In this document: positions 1 to 8,287 of the stretch, piece by piece
Layout: each line of letters starts with the position of its first letter
How positions within the stretch are numbered: position 1 is the stretch's first letter
NCBI RefSeq assembly: GCF_001905005.1
Contig: NZ_LWKZ01000001.1
Span: forward strand, 1,388,657 to 1,452,656
Length of the DNA: 64,000 nt
Reading direction: 5' to 3'
Source of the DNA: Streptomyces sp. CB02923
Lineage (GTDB): Bacteria > Actinomycetota > Actinomycetes > Streptomycetales > Streptomycetaceae
The notes under the pieces: generated by a model
What the model saw: the letters and a program-made list of their open reading frames with translations, nothing else
Databases searched by the model: none
Told to the model about the DNA's origin: nothing
Program-made: the position numbers and the translations under genes

Positions 1-863
1 TGGCGGCCGAAGACCTTGACCAGGGAGTGGCCGGTGTACATCTCCTCGATGTGCGCGTTGAGCTTGCCGGTGGTCTTCCACTGCTGGACGAACTGGGGCT
101 GCGCCCGCTTGCCGACCTTGGTGGCGACGACCACCGAGACCGGCACCGTGATCAGTGCGACCAGGGCCAGCAGCGGCGAGATGAAGAACATCATCGCCAG
201 CACGCCGAGGATGGTCAGCAGCGAGGCGACGATCTGGGACAGGGTCTGCTGGAGGGTCTGGGCGATGTTGTCGATGTCGTTGGTGGCGCGGGAGAGGACC
301 TCGCCGCGGGGCTGCTTGTCGAAGTAGCGCAGCGGCAGCCGTGCCAGCTTGCCCTCGACCTGCTCGCGCATCCGGAAGACGGTCCGCTGGACGACGAAGG
401 TGGCGATCCGGGCCTGCACGAAGCCGAACAGCGAGGCGCCGACGTAGATCAGGAAGACCCACATCAGCACCACGCCGACGGCGCCGAAGTCGATGCCCTG
501 GCCGGGCACCACCGGCATCGTGCCGAGCATGTCGGCCAGCCCCTTCTCGCCCTGCGCGCGCAGGTGCTCGACGGCCTGGTCCTTGCTGATGCCGCCGGGC
601 AGCTGGCGGCCGACGATGCCTGCCATGATCAGGTCGGTGGCGTGGCCGAGGACCTTGGGGGCCGTCACGGACAGGGCGACGCTGAGCACGCCGAGCACCA
701 GTGCCACCCACATGACCGCCCGGTCGGGCTTCATCTGCCGCAGCAGGCGCAGGCCGGAGCCGCGGAAGTCCATGACCTTCTCGGTGGGCTGGCCGCCCAT
801 CATGCGGGCGGGTCCGGCGGCCGGCGCGGGGCCGCGCTGCGGCGGGGCCTTGGGGCTGCTCAC
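1..863 (-). CDS. ABC exporter, permease-ATPase half (partial, C-terminus beyond left edge)
   Basis: Only the N-terminal part (about 287 residues) is inside the window. It shows a hydrophilic N-terminus followed by several membrane segments of a type I exporter transmembrane domain, including a conserved FDKQPRGEVLSRATNDID-like stretch of the intracellular loop. The ATPase domain would lie off the left edge. The GTG start at 863 overlaps the stop of the upstream half-transporter by four bases (GTGA), so the two are translationally coupled and most likely form a heterodimer. The substrate cannot be read; family members export drugs, lipids or peptides. Confidence 0.85.
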   Translation of the reverse strand, partial: MSSPKAPPQRGPAPAAGPARMMGGQPTEKVMDFRGSGLRLLRQMKPDRAVMWVALVLGVLSVALSVTAPKVLGHATDLIMAGIVGRQLPGGISKDQAVEHLRAQGEKGLADMLGTMPVVPGQGIDFGAVGVVLMWVFLIYVGASLFGFVQARIATFVVQRTVFRMREQVEGKLARLPLRYFDKQPRGEVLSRATNDIDNIAQTLQQTLSQIVASLLTILGVLAMMFFISPLLALVALITVPVSVVVATKVGKRAQPQFVQQWKTTGKLNAHIEEMYTGHSLVKVFGR

Positions 864-2593
864 GCGGCCTCCTGCTCGGTGAGCTGGGACAGGACGATTT
901 CCCGGTAGGTCTCGTTGTCCGCCATCAGTTCGGCGTGTGTGCCGGTGCCGACCACCCGGCCCTCGTCCAGGACGATGATGCGGTCGGCGCCGCGGATGGT
1001 GGAGACGCGCTGGGCGACGATCACGACGGTGGCCCGGCCGGTCTCGCGGGCCAGCGCGGCCCGCAGCGCGGCGTCGGTGGCGTAGTCCAGGGCCGAGAAG
1101 GAGTCGTCGAACAGGTAGATCTCCGGCCTGCGGACCAGCGCCCGCGCGATGGCCAGGCGCTGGCGCTGCCCGCCGGAGACGTTGCCGCCGCCCTGCGCGA
1201 CCGGCGCGTCCAGGCCGCCTTCCATGCGCTCGACGAAGTCGCGGGCCTGCGCGGTCTCCAGCGCGTGCCACAGGTCCTCGTCGGTGGCGTCGGGGTTGCC
1301 GTAGCGCAGGTTCGTGGCGACGGTCCCGGAGAAGAGGTAGGGCTTCTGGGGGACCAGGCCGATGGCGGTGGCCAGCGTTTCGGGGGCGAGGGTGCGCACG
1401 TCCACGCCGTCCACCAGCACCGCGCCGCCGGTCGCGTCGAACAGTCGGGGCACCAGGCCCAGGAGGGTGGACTTGCCGCTTCCGGTCGAGCCGATGACGG
1501 CGGTGGTCTCGCCGGGCCGCGCGGTCAGCGAGATGTCCTTGAGGACCGGCTCCTCGGCGCCGGGGAAGCGGAACTCGACGCCCCGCAGCTCCAGTTCGCC
1601 GTGCCGGCGCAGCTCGGTGACCGGTGCCTTCGGCGGGGTGACGCTGGTGTCGGTGGCCAGCACCTCCTGGATGCGCTCGGCGCAGACCTCGGCGCGCGGC
1701 AGCATCATCACCATGAACGTCGCCATCATGATCGACATGAGGATGTACATCAGATAGCTCAGGAAGGCGGTCAGCGCGCCGATCTGCATGCCGCCGCTGT
1801 CGATGCGGTGGCCGCCGAACCACACGACGGCCACGCTGGAGACGTTCACCACCAGCATGACCAGCGGGAACATCAGCGACATCAGCCGGCCGGCGCGCAG
1901 CGACACGTCGTACAGGTCGTGGTTGGCGCCCGTGAAGCGCTCGCGCTCGTAGCCGTCGCGGACGAAGGCGCGGATGACCCGTATGCCGGTGATCTGCTCG
2001 CGCAGCACCCGGTTGACGGTGTCGATACGGTCCTGCACCCCGCGGAACAGCGGGCGCATCCGGCGCACGATCAGCGACACGAATACGGCCAGGACCGGGA
2101 CGATGACCAGGATCAGACCGGACAGCGGCACGTCCTGGTTGAGCGCCATCACCACACCGCCGACGCACATGATGGGCGCCGCCACCATCATCGTGAACGT
2201 CATCAGGACCAGCATCTGGACCTGCTGCACGTCGTTGGTGGTCCGGGTGATCAGGGACGGTGCGCCGAACCTGCCCACCTCGCGGGAGGAGAAGGACTGC
2301 ACCCGGTCGAAGACCGCGGTCCGGATGTCGCGGCCCAGCGCCATGGCCGTCCGGGCACCGAAGTAGACGGCGCCGACGGCGCAGACGATCTGGAGCAGCG
2401 TCACGGCGATCATGACGCCGCCGAGGCCGAGGATGCGGCCCATGTCCCCCTTGACGACACCGTCGTCGATGATGTCGGCGTTCAGGGTGGGCAGATAGAG
2501 GGTGGCCAGCGTCTGGACGAGCTGGAGGAGCACGATCAGGGATATCGGGCGCATGTGGGGCCGCAGATGCGCCCGCGCCAATCGGACCAACAC
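860..2593 (-). CDS. ABC exporter half-transporter with degenerate ATPase site
   Basis: 577 residues: a six-helix transmembrane domain (roughly residues 15-310) and a C-terminal nucleotide-binding domain (about 340-577). Visible motifs are Walker A GSTGSGKST, signature VSGGQRQR and Walker B IYLFDDSFSALD. The catalytic glutamate after Walker B is Asp and the switch histidine is Gln (VAQRVSTI). This is the pattern of the catalytically weak half of heterodimeric exporters of the TM287/288 or TmrAB kind. The partner is the downstream overlapping gene. GTG start at 2593. It is transcribed away from the MoaD-like gene. Substrate unknown. Confidence 0.88.
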   Translation of the reverse strand: MLVRLARAHLRPHMRPISLIVLLQLVQTLATLYLPTLNADIIDDGVVKGDMGRILGLGGVMIAVTLLQIVCAVGAVYFGARTAMALGRDIRTAVFDRVQSFSSREVGRFGAPSLITRTTNDVQQVQMLVLMTFTMMVAAPIMCVGGVVMALNQDVPLSGLILVIVPVLAVFVSLIVRRMRPLFRGVQDRIDTVNRVLREQITGIRVIRAFVRDGYERERFTGANHDLYDVSLRAGRLMSLMFPLVMLVVNVSSVAVVWFGGHRIDSGGMQIGALTAFLSYLMYILMSIMMATFMVMMLPRAEVCAERIQEVLATDTSVTPPKAPVTELRRHGELELRGVEFRFPGAEEPVLKDISLTARPGETTAVIGSTGSGKSTLLGLVPRLFDATGGAVLVDGVDVRTLAPETLATAIGLVPQKPYLFSGTVATNLRYGNPDATDEDLWHALETAQARDFVERMEGGLDAPVAQGGGNVSGGQRQRLAIARALVRRPEIYLFDDSFSALDYATDAALRAALARETGRATVVIVAQRVSTIRGADRIIVLDEGRVVGTGTHAELMADNETYREIVLSQLTEQEAA

Positions 2594-2779
2594 CTTTCGA
2601 GACTATGCGAGCGGCCACCGGCGGCAATCGAATTTCCCCACGCCACTCGAACGGACGAGGAGGTTTTGCCAGAACTTGTCCGGACACCCGCCGGACTTGC
2701 CCGGAACGGGGCCCGTCGCGGCGTACGCCATCATGGAGGCCCCTGACGACGCACGACGAACGACGATGAAGAGGCCGCC

Positions 2780-3043
2780 GTGACAACAACTGGCACCGTG
2801 CGCTACTGGGCCGCGGCGAAGGCCGCCGCCGGCACCGCGGAGGAGCCGTACGCGGCGGCGACACTCGCCGAGGCACTGGCCACGGCACGCGAGCGGCACG
2901 CCGCGAACCCGGAGTTCGCCCGCGTGCTGCTGCGCTGCTCGTTCCTGGTGGACGGCGACCCGGTCGGCGGCCGCGACCACGCGGCCGTCCGGCTGGCCGA
3001 GGGCGGCACCGTCGAGGTCCTGCCGCCGTTCGCGGGAGGATGA
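2780..3043 (+). CDS. MoaD/ThiS-family sulfur carrier protein
   Basis: 87 residues with the beta-grasp pattern of small sulfur carriers: VRYWAAAKAAAG at the start and EVLPPFAGG at the end. The free C-terminal Gly-Gly is the site adenylated and thiocarboxylated by a MoeB/ThiF enzyme, with sulfur passed to molybdopterin, thiazole or an amino acid precursor. Sequence alone does not say which pathway. GTG start at 2780, with a GA-rich stretch upstream as the likely ribosome site. It overlaps the next gene by four bases (ATGA). No MoaE or ThiG homologue is nearby, so it probably works in trans. Confidence 0.8.
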   Translation: MTTTGTVRYWAAAKAAAGTAEEPYAAATLAEALATARERHAANPEFARVLLRCSFLVDGDPVGGRDHAAVRLAEGGTVEVLPPFAGG

Positions 3044-4626
3044 GCGAAACCATGAGCGAGAACCAGTCGCAGAATCCGTACGGGTCCTACGACCCGTACC
3101 AGGCGCAGGACCAGCAGCGGCAGCCGCAGCAGCCCGCGGCCGACCAGCAGCCCCCGTACGAGGCGCACGGCTCCTACGGGGCCGACGGCGCGTACGGGGC
3201 ACAGGCGGCGCAGAGCGCGCAGCCGTACGGCGGTTACGACGGCACGTACGGCCAGTCGCCGCAGCAAGGCTACGGACAGCAGCCGCAGCAGCCGTACGGC
3301 CACCAGTCATACGGAACCCAGCCCTACGCCCAGCAGCAGCAACCCCAGCAGCAACCCCAGCAACACCCCCAGCAGACCTACGGCAGTTACGGGCAGCCGC
3401 AGCAGACCGCCTGGCCCGCGGCGGCCGGACAAGAGCAGCAGACCGGCCAGTACGGACAGCAGGACCGGACCGGTCAGTCCGGCCAGTACGCCACCGGCCC
3501 CGACGGGCGGCCCGCCTACGGCCAGGGCCCGGCCGGGACCGCCTCGTACGGACACGACGCCTACGCCGCGGGCGGCGGCCACGACGACCCGCAGACCCAG
3601 ATCTGGACGGCGCCGACCTGGGACACCAGCGTCCAGCTGCCCGTCATGGGCGCGCCGGAACCGGCGGCGGCACCGGACCCGTCCGCCGCGGAGACCGCGT
3701 ACCTGCCGAAGATGAGCCCGGCTCCGGCCGCCGCCCGCGACCCGCAGCAGCAGCCCCCGCAGCAGCACCGGGCACAGCCCGGCGGCCGGGCACAGCACCG
3801 GGCCGCACCGCCCGCGGCGGAGCCCGAACGGCCCGCGGCCGGTTCCGAGCCCGCGCCCGACCTGTCGCGGCTCGCGCCCAACCAGCGCGCCCGCGCCGAA
3901 GGCCGCTCGCCGATCATCCCGCCCGGCCTGCAGCCCGCCGCGCTCACCGCGGCCCTCGCCCTGCTCCTCGCCCTCGCCGCCCCGCTGCCCCGGGCGGCCC
4001 TGCTGGTGCCGGTGGTGCTCCTCCAGGCCGTCACCGCCGCGGGCTGGTTCCGTCTCAACGGCATGTGGCCGGCCCGGCAGGGCATCGCGCTCGCCTTCCT
4101 CGCGGGCGTGACCACCGACATCGCGCTGCTGGCCACCGAGCGCGACCAGGCGCCCGTGGTCGCCATCGGCACCCTCGGCGTCTGGTGCCTGTTCATCCTG
4201 ATCCTCCAGCTGCGCAACCGCAGCAGCGCGGACGAACGGATGTACGCGCTGACCGCCGGCCTCACCTCCACCGCCCTCGCGGTGCTGGCCGCGGGGCAGC
4301 TGGCCGCCGCGGCGAACGCGGTGACCGTGGGCTGCGTCGCGGTCGCCGTGGCCACCCTCGCCCGCGCGCTGCCGCTGCCGGGAGCCGCCTCGCTCGTCGT
4401 GGCCCTGCTCGGCGGCGCGGGCGCGGGCATCGCGGCGGGCCAGCTCACCGGCCTGGGCGCGTCCGGCGCCCTGCTCGGCCTGGCCGCGGGCGGCTGCGCC
4501 CTGATCGGCCTCCGCGTGGCCAGCTACGACTACCCGTCCCGCTTCGTCCACCTGACCGCGGGCGTGGCCCTGCCGCTGGCGCTGGCGGCCCCGGCGATCT
4601 ACGTACTGGGGCGGGCGCTGGTCTGA
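3040..4626 (+). CDS. Q/Y/P-rich N-terminal, polytopic membrane protein of unknown function
   Basis: 528 residues in two parts. Residues 1 to about 270 are low complexity, rich in Gln, Tyr, Pro, Gly and Ala, with repeated YG, QQP and PYG tracts, and are likely disordered and cytoplasmic. Residues about 290-528 hold roughly eight hydrophobic helices and end in YVLGRALV. I do not recognise the family; the membrane part has the look of an actinobacterial CdsA-like integral membrane protein, but no catalytic motif was seen. Start at 3040 overlaps the MoaD-like stop; an in-frame ATG at 3052 is an alternative. Confidence 0.78.
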   Translation: MSETMSENQSQNPYGSYDPYQAQDQQRQPQQPAADQQPPYEAHGSYGADGAYGAQAAQSAQPYGGYDGTYGQSPQQGYGQQPQQPYGHQSYGTQPYAQQQQPQQQPQQHPQQTYGSYGQPQQTAWPAAAGQEQQTGQYGQQDRTGQSGQYATGPDGRPAYGQGPAGTASYGHDAYAAGGGHDDPQTQIWTAPTWDTSVQLPVMGAPEPAAAPDPSAAETAYLPKMSPAPAAARDPQQQPPQQHRAQPGGRAQHRAAPPAAEPERPAAGSEPAPDLSRLAPNQRARAEGRSPIIPPGLQPAALTAALALLLALAAPLPRAALLVPVVLLQAVTAAGWFRLNGMWPARQGIALAFLAGVTTDIALLATERDQAPVVAIGTLGVWCLFILILQLRNRSSADERMYALTAGLTSTALAVLAAGQLAAAANAVTVGCVAVAVATLARALPLPGAASLVVALLGGAGAGIAAGQLTGLGASGALLGLAAGGCALIGLRVASYDYPSRFVHLTAGVALPLALAAPAIYVLGRALV

Positions 4627-4799
4627 TCCCCGCTCTCCGGCGGGCCCGGCGTCAGCCCGGGCCCGCCCGGCACGCCCGTGCCAAAGGGCACCAAAAGCAC
4701 CGCCCCCCGCGGTCCGGTTAGGCTCACACGCAACAGACCGGGGGTCTGAACCGGAACAACCGGGCCGATATCGGCCCCACGCCTGGGGGTAGTGGTTCG

Positions 4800-5510
4800 A
4801 TGCGCGCACTGCGAGTGCTGCTGGTGATCGTCGTGATACTCGGCGGCCTGTTCGTGGCCGCCGACCGCGTGGCGGTGAACATCGCCGAGGACAAGGCCGC
4901 TGACAAGATCCGCAGCAGCCAGGGCCTGGACCGTACGCCGGAGGTGTCCATCACCGGCTTCCCGTTCCTGACGCAGGTCGCGGGCCGCAGCCTGGACCGG
5001 GTGGACGCCAGGATCGACGGTCTGAACGCCACCGCCGAGGGTCACACGCTGCGCATCCAGGAGCTGTCGGCACAGTTCCACGACGTCAAGCTGACCAGCG
5101 ACTACACCTCGATCGAGAGCGCCGCGAGCGCCACCGGCGAGGCCCGCATCTCGTACGCCGACCTGACCACCGCCTCGGGCAAGAACGTCACGGTGAGCTA
5201 CGGCGGCGAGAAGGACGGCCGGAGCCAGGTGAAGATCTCCCCGAACCTGCCGGACCTGCCGATGCTGAACTCGCTGGAGGTCACCGGCTCGGTGAGCGTC
5301 GTCAACGGCGACACCGTGCGGCTGCGCGCCGACAAGCTCCCGGCCCTGTGCTCGCAGCTGTCCGCCTGCCGTGACCAGGTCCGCGCGCAGACCGACCACG
5401 AGTGGAAGCTGAACCGGCTGCCCGGCGGCCTGAAGCTGGACAAGGTCGTCACGACGCGGGACGGCATCTCCCTCGCGGCCAGCGGCCAGAACGTCAAGAT
5501 CTCCGGCTGA
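4800..5510 (+). CDS. DUF2993 / LmeA-family phospholipid-binding envelope protein
   Basis: 236 residues with one N-terminal hydrophobic segment (VLLVIVVILGGLFVAADRVA) serving as signal anchor. It continues into the DUF2993 pattern: VSITGFPFLTQVAGRSLDRV near residue 50 and GGLKLDKV near the end. Actinobacterial members sit outside the membrane and bind phospholipids; in mycobacteria LmeA is needed for lipomannan maturation. ATG start at 4800. It is monocistronic as far as can be seen. The role in Streptomyces is not established; the family call is firm, the function is inferred. Confidence 0.8.
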   Translation: MRALRVLLVIVVILGGLFVAADRVAVNIAEDKAADKIRSSQGLDRTPEVSITGFPFLTQVAGRSLDRVDARIDGLNATAEGHTLRIQELSAQFHDVKLTSDYTSIESAASATGEARISYADLTTASGKNVTVSYGGEKDGRSQVKISPNLPDLPMLNSLEVTGSVSVVNGDTVRLRADKLPALCSQLSACRDQVRAQTDHEWKLNRLPGGLKLDKVVTTRDGISLAASGQNVKISG

Positions 5511-5720
5511 CCCTCCCGCCGCCCGGCCGGGGCACCCCCACCCCCGGCCGGCAACGGCGCGAATCACCACGAACCACCCGTTCGTCCATGCACTGAGACA
5601 CCCCGTCCCGCACGCCAGACCACACCGGCGCGCGGGCTCCGGCGATACGCCCCGCAGCCCGCCCCCACTCCCCACGCGTACCGCCATACGGACCAAGTCG
5701 TCTCAACATCCGACACACCG

Positions 5721-5750
5721 GTGACACGCCCGGCCGCCCCTCCCTACGAT
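5721..5750 (+). promoter_or_regulatory. sigma-HrdB type promoter of the sulfurtransferase operon, leaderless
   Basis: A -35 hexamer GTGACA (5721-5726) and a -10 hexamer TACGAT (5745-5750) are separated by 18 bases. The -10 ends seven bases before the ATG of the leader peptide, so transcription should begin at or next to that ATG. Confidence 0.6.
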
Positions 5751-5757
5751 CGGTCGC

Positions 5758-5865
5758 ATGCAGAGCTCTCTGAGCGGTCTCCGGTCGCGGGGACAGGCGA
5801 ATCTCACGAAGCGGCGGGCAGTCGATCTGTGCCGCGTCGCCGCCATGCTCTGTCGCACTGCCTGA
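5758..5865 (+). CDS. cysteine-containing leader peptide upstream of sulfurtransferase
   Basis: A 35-residue ORF, too short for usual gene finders. Its C-terminal part reads RRAVDLCRVAAMLCRTA. The VDLCR...CR ending is the hallmark of the putative leader peptides that precede sulfur-metabolism genes in Streptomyces and relatives. The two cysteine codons (5830 and 5851) near the end fit a ribosome-stalling, cysteine-sensing attenuator like that described for mycobacterial sulfur operons. The promoter -10 is seven bases upstream, so the mRNA is likely leaderless. The stop is 133 bases before the sulfurtransferase ATG. Regulation is inferred; the ORF pattern is direct. Confidence 0.7.
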   Translation: MQSSLSGLRSRGQANLTKRRAVDLCRVAAMLCRTA

Positions 5866-5998
5866 CGGGCGGTCTCTCCCCCGTCCTCCGCCCGGCCCCT
5901 GAGGCCATCCCTGCCACTGCCCCACGCAGCGCCGCGTTCCCCGCCCGCAGCGTGCACCGGCGTACGCGTGCCCCGTAACTGCCCCGGAGGAGAACAAC

Positions 5999-6844
5999 AT
6001 GAGCCGTAGCGACGTCCTGGTCGACGCCGACTGGGTCGAGGCCCACATCGACGACCCGAAGGTGGTCGTCGTCGAGGTGGACGAGGACACCTCGGCCTAC
6101 GACAAGAACCACATCAAGAACGCCGTCCGCATCGACTGGCAGAAGGACCTCCAGGACCCGGTGCGCCGCGACTTCATCGACCAGGCGGGCTTCGAGAAGC
6201 TGCTCTCCGCGAAGGGCATCGCCAACGACGACACCGTCGTCCTCTACGGCGGCAACAACAACTGGTTCGCCTCCTACGCGTACTGGTACTTCAAGCTCTA
6301 CGGCCACGACGCCGTCAAGCTGCTCGACGGCGGCCGCAAGAAGTGGGAGCTGGACTCCCGCGACCTGGTCGACGGCTCGCAGGTGCCGAACCGCCCGGCG
6401 ACCGGCTACAAGGCGAAGGCCCAGGACACCTCCATCCGCGCCTTCCGTGACGACGTCGTCGCCGCGATCGGCGACCTGAACCTGGTCGACGTGCGCTCCC
6501 CCGACGAGTTCAGCGGCAAGCTGCTCGCCCCGGCGCACCTCCCGCAGGAGCAGTCGCAGCGCCCCGGCCACGTGCCCAGCGCCCGCAACATCCCGTGGTC
6601 GAAGAACGCCAACGACGACGGCACCTTCAAGTCGGACGACGAGCTCAAGGCCCTCTACGAGGCCGAGGACGTGGACCTGGCGAAGGACACCATCGCCTAC
6701 TGCCGCATCGGCGAGCGCTCGGCGCTCACCTGGTTCGTGCTGCACGAGCTGCTCGGCCAGACCAACGTCAAGAACTACGACGGTTCCTGGACCGAGTACG
6801 GCTCGCTGGTCGGCGTGCCGATCGAGCTCGGCGCCGCGAAGTAG
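5999..6844 (+). CDS. cysA: thiosulfate sulfurtransferase (rhodanese)
   Basis: 281 residues, two rhodanese domains. The active-site cysteine is C235 in the loop YCRIGERS, the same loop as M. tuberculosis CysA2/CysA3. It transfers sulfane sulfur from thiosulfate to an acceptor such as cyanide or a thiol in the cytoplasm. The start ATG follows a good GGAGG at 5986-5990. It lies behind the leader peptide and is followed by the SseC gene, the same pair as mycobacterial cysA2-sseC2. The symbol follows the actinobacterial usage and is not the sulfate ABC transporter ATPase of enteric bacteria. Confidence 0.9.
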   Translation: MSRSDVLVDADWVEAHIDDPKVVVVEVDEDTSAYDKNHIKNAVRIDWQKDLQDPVRRDFIDQAGFEKLLSAKGIANDDTVVLYGGNNNWFASYAYWYFKLYGHDAVKLLDGGRKKWELDSRDLVDGSQVPNRPATGYKAKAQDTSIRAFRDDVVAAIGDLNLVDVRSPDEFSGKLLAPAHLPQEQSQRPGHVPSARNIPWSKNANDDGTFKSDDELKALYEAEDVDLAKDTIAYCRIGERSALTWFVLHELLGQTNVKNYDGSWTEYGSLVGVPIELGAAK

Positions 6845-6923
6845 GCGCACCGCCGCGGCACCGCCACAACACCGCCGCAGTACCGCCTCCCCGTTTCCCC
6901 CTAGCCACCAAGGAAGTACCGAC

Positions 6924-7211
6924 ATGTGTGGAGCACAGGCCGGCGGCCCGGACGCTTCGACCGTCAAGCCGGGCGAGACCACCATCCAGGGCAGCGTGAC
7001 CCGCGACGGCCAGCCCGTCACCGGTTACGTGCGCCTGCTGGACAGCACCGGCGAGTTCACCGCGGAGGTCCCCACCTCGGCGACCGGACAGTTCCGCTTC
7101 TACGCGGCGGAGGGCACCTGGACGCTGCGCGCCCTCGTTCCCGGCGCGACCGCGGACCGTACCGTCGTCGCCCAGCACGGTGGCCTCGCGGAGGTCGCCA
7201 TCGCCGTCTGA
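6924..7211 (+). CDS. sseC: SseC-like protein (DUF1416)
   Basis: 95 residues beginning MCGAQAGGPDA, with a transthyretin-like beta-sandwich pattern (TIQGSVTRDGQPVTGYVRLL, then TGQFRFYAAEGTWTLRAL). This is the DUF1416 family, called SseC in mycobacteria, always next to a rhodanese. Its biochemical role is unknown; a part in sulfur transfer is inferred from the neighbour. The MCGA start keeps a Cys at position 2. It sits 79 bases after the sulfurtransferase stop and before a strong hairpin, so the two genes and the leader form one transcription unit. Confidence 0.85.
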   Translation: MCGAQAGGPDASTVKPGETTIQGSVTRDGQPVTGYVRLLDSTGEFTAEVPTSATGQFRFYAAEGTWTLRALVPGATADRTVVAQHGGLAEVAIAV

Positions 7212-7246
7212 CGACGGCCGACGATACGTACACACGTACGGCCGAC

Positions 7247-7291
7247 GGGCCGCACCCCAGGGGGTTGGACGCCTTGGCCGGGGTGCGGCCC
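7247..7291 (+). terminator. stem-loop after sseC
   Basis: A perfect 12-base inverted repeat, GGGCCGCACCCC (7247-7258) and GGGGTGCGGCCC (7280-7291), with a 21-base loop. There is no U-tract, which is usual for Streptomyces terminators. It lies 35 bases after the sseC stop. Confidence 0.55.
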
Positions 7292-7333
7292 GCCGCGCTT
7301 CCCAGGCGCCCCGGCCGGATCTACGGTGGAACC

Positions 7334-7639
7334 ATGTCCGCGCATCAGCGTCCGCCCGCGCAGCGCCGGCACCGCCGGTACTTCGTCCTGATGGGCGTGT
7401 GCATCGCCCTGTTCGTCCTGGCGTGGGGTGTCGTACGGCTGTGGTCCGTCCCGGCGGCCGTGGCGATGTGCGTGGTCGCCATGGTCATCCCGCCGTTCGC
7501 GGCGATCATCGGCAACCGCCGGGAGCCGGGTGAGCGCTGGTGGGACGAGTCGGGCGACCCGGAGTCGGACCGGTGGTGGCGCGAGATCGACGACCACGGC
7601 CCCGGCCGCCGCGACGACCGCGGCCCGGACCGCCGCTGA
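7334..7639 (+). CDS. DUF3099 small membrane protein
   Basis: 101 residues: a basic N-terminus (HQRPPAQRRHRRYF), two hydrophobic helices (about residues 18-37 and 40-58) and a charged tail rich in D, R and G. This is the DUF3099 pattern common in actinobacteria; function unknown. The ATG at 7334 is preceded by a -10-like TACGGT (7322-7327) six bases upstream and no ribosome site, so a leaderless transcript is likely. Convergent with the DsrE gene. Confidence 0.75.
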   Translation: MSAHQRPPAQRRHRRYFVLMGVCIALFVLAWGVVRLWSVPAAVAMCVVAMVIPPFAAIIGNRREPGERWWDESGDPESDRWWREIDDHGPGRRDDRGPDRR

Positions 7640-7675
7640 GCCGCGCCCCGGCGGCCGCGCTTCTGACGGACGCGC

Positions 7676-8041
7676 TCAGTAGACGAGCGCCTGCACCCCG
7701 TCCGGCATGACCTCGCTCACGAAGACCTGCGCCCCGGCGATCCGGGCGCCCTCGATGAGGTCCTTCTCCTCGATGTCCCGGCGGGCCGCGCACTGCGTGC
7801 AGACGGTGATCGTGCCGCCGCCCGCCGTGATCGAGTCCATCAGGTCCGGCAGCGGCGCCGCGTGCGGGAGCTCGAACTCCGCCGCGCGCCCCGGCAGCGC
7901 GAACCACGCGGACTCCCCGGTCAGCCACAGGGACACATGCACCCCGCTGGCCACGGCCACCGCCGCCACGGTGAACGCCTGCGAGCACCGCTCGGGGGCG
8001 TCCGCCCCCGCCGTCACCTTGATCACCAGCTTCTTCGCCAT
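7676..8041 (-). CDS. DsrE-family sulfur relay protein
   Basis: 121 residues with the DsrE/DsrF fold pattern: start KKLVIKVTAGADAPERCSQA, middle LPDLMDSITAGG, and a CTQCAARRDI cysteine pair near residue 86. Cysteines at this position carry persulfide in TusD/DsrE relay proteins, so a role in sulfur trafficking fits the neighbouring rhodanese and SseC. The start ATG at 8041 has TAGAGT six bases upstream on the minus strand and no Shine-Dalgarno, suggesting a leaderless mRNA. The reaction partner is unknown. Confidence 0.78.
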   Translation of the reverse strand: MAKKLVIKVTAGADAPERCSQAFTVAAVAVASGVHVSLWLTGESAWFALPGRAAEFELPHAAPLPDLMDSITAGGGTITVCTQCAARRDIEEKDLIEGARIAGAQVFVSEVMPDGVQALVY

Positions 8042-8146
8042 ACGGCCACTCTAGGCGCGCGGCGGACCTCACAGCGCTGCTCCCGGCCACGGCGACTAGA
8101 CTCGCTTCCGGTCCGTAACACCTCACTCCGTCCGAGGAGCGCGCTC

Positions 8147-8248
8147 GTGCTTGAGGCAGTCTTCACCACCCTGCTCGTCCTGGTCGCCGTAGGCGTCGTC
8201 GCCTTCGCCGGGCTGACCTGGAAGAAGCTGTACCAGGGCCAGCGCTAG
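8147..8248 (+). CDS. 33-residue single-helix membrane peptide
   Basis: A GTG start at 8147 sits behind a GAGGA ribosome site (8134-8138). The peptide has one hydrophobic helix (TTLLVLVAVGVVAFAGL) and a basic end (WKKLYQGQR). A -10-like TAGACT lies at 8097-8102. It is followed 39 bases later by the nitrobindin-like gene, so co-transcription is likely. I recall similar small membrane ORFs in other Streptomyces at this place, but function is unknown. Confidence 0.6.
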   Translation: MLEAVFTTLLVLVAVGVVAFAGLTWKKLYQGQR

Positions 8249-8287
8249 AGACCCAGAACCTTCCCCCGACACAGATCGCCTGAGCTG

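Noticed and set aside
27..2746. Long plus-strand frames (27-908, 935-2746) opposite the ABC transporter genes
   Set aside because: Rich in His, Gln, Asp and Gly with no recognisable motif; they are antisense shadows of the clear minus-strand exporter genes.
3307..4809. 500-codon minus-strand frame opposite the Q/Y-rich membrane protein
   Set aside because: Composition (Gly, Arg, Ala, His) is that of an antisense frame in high-G+C DNA, and the plus frame has membrane helices and a coupled start.
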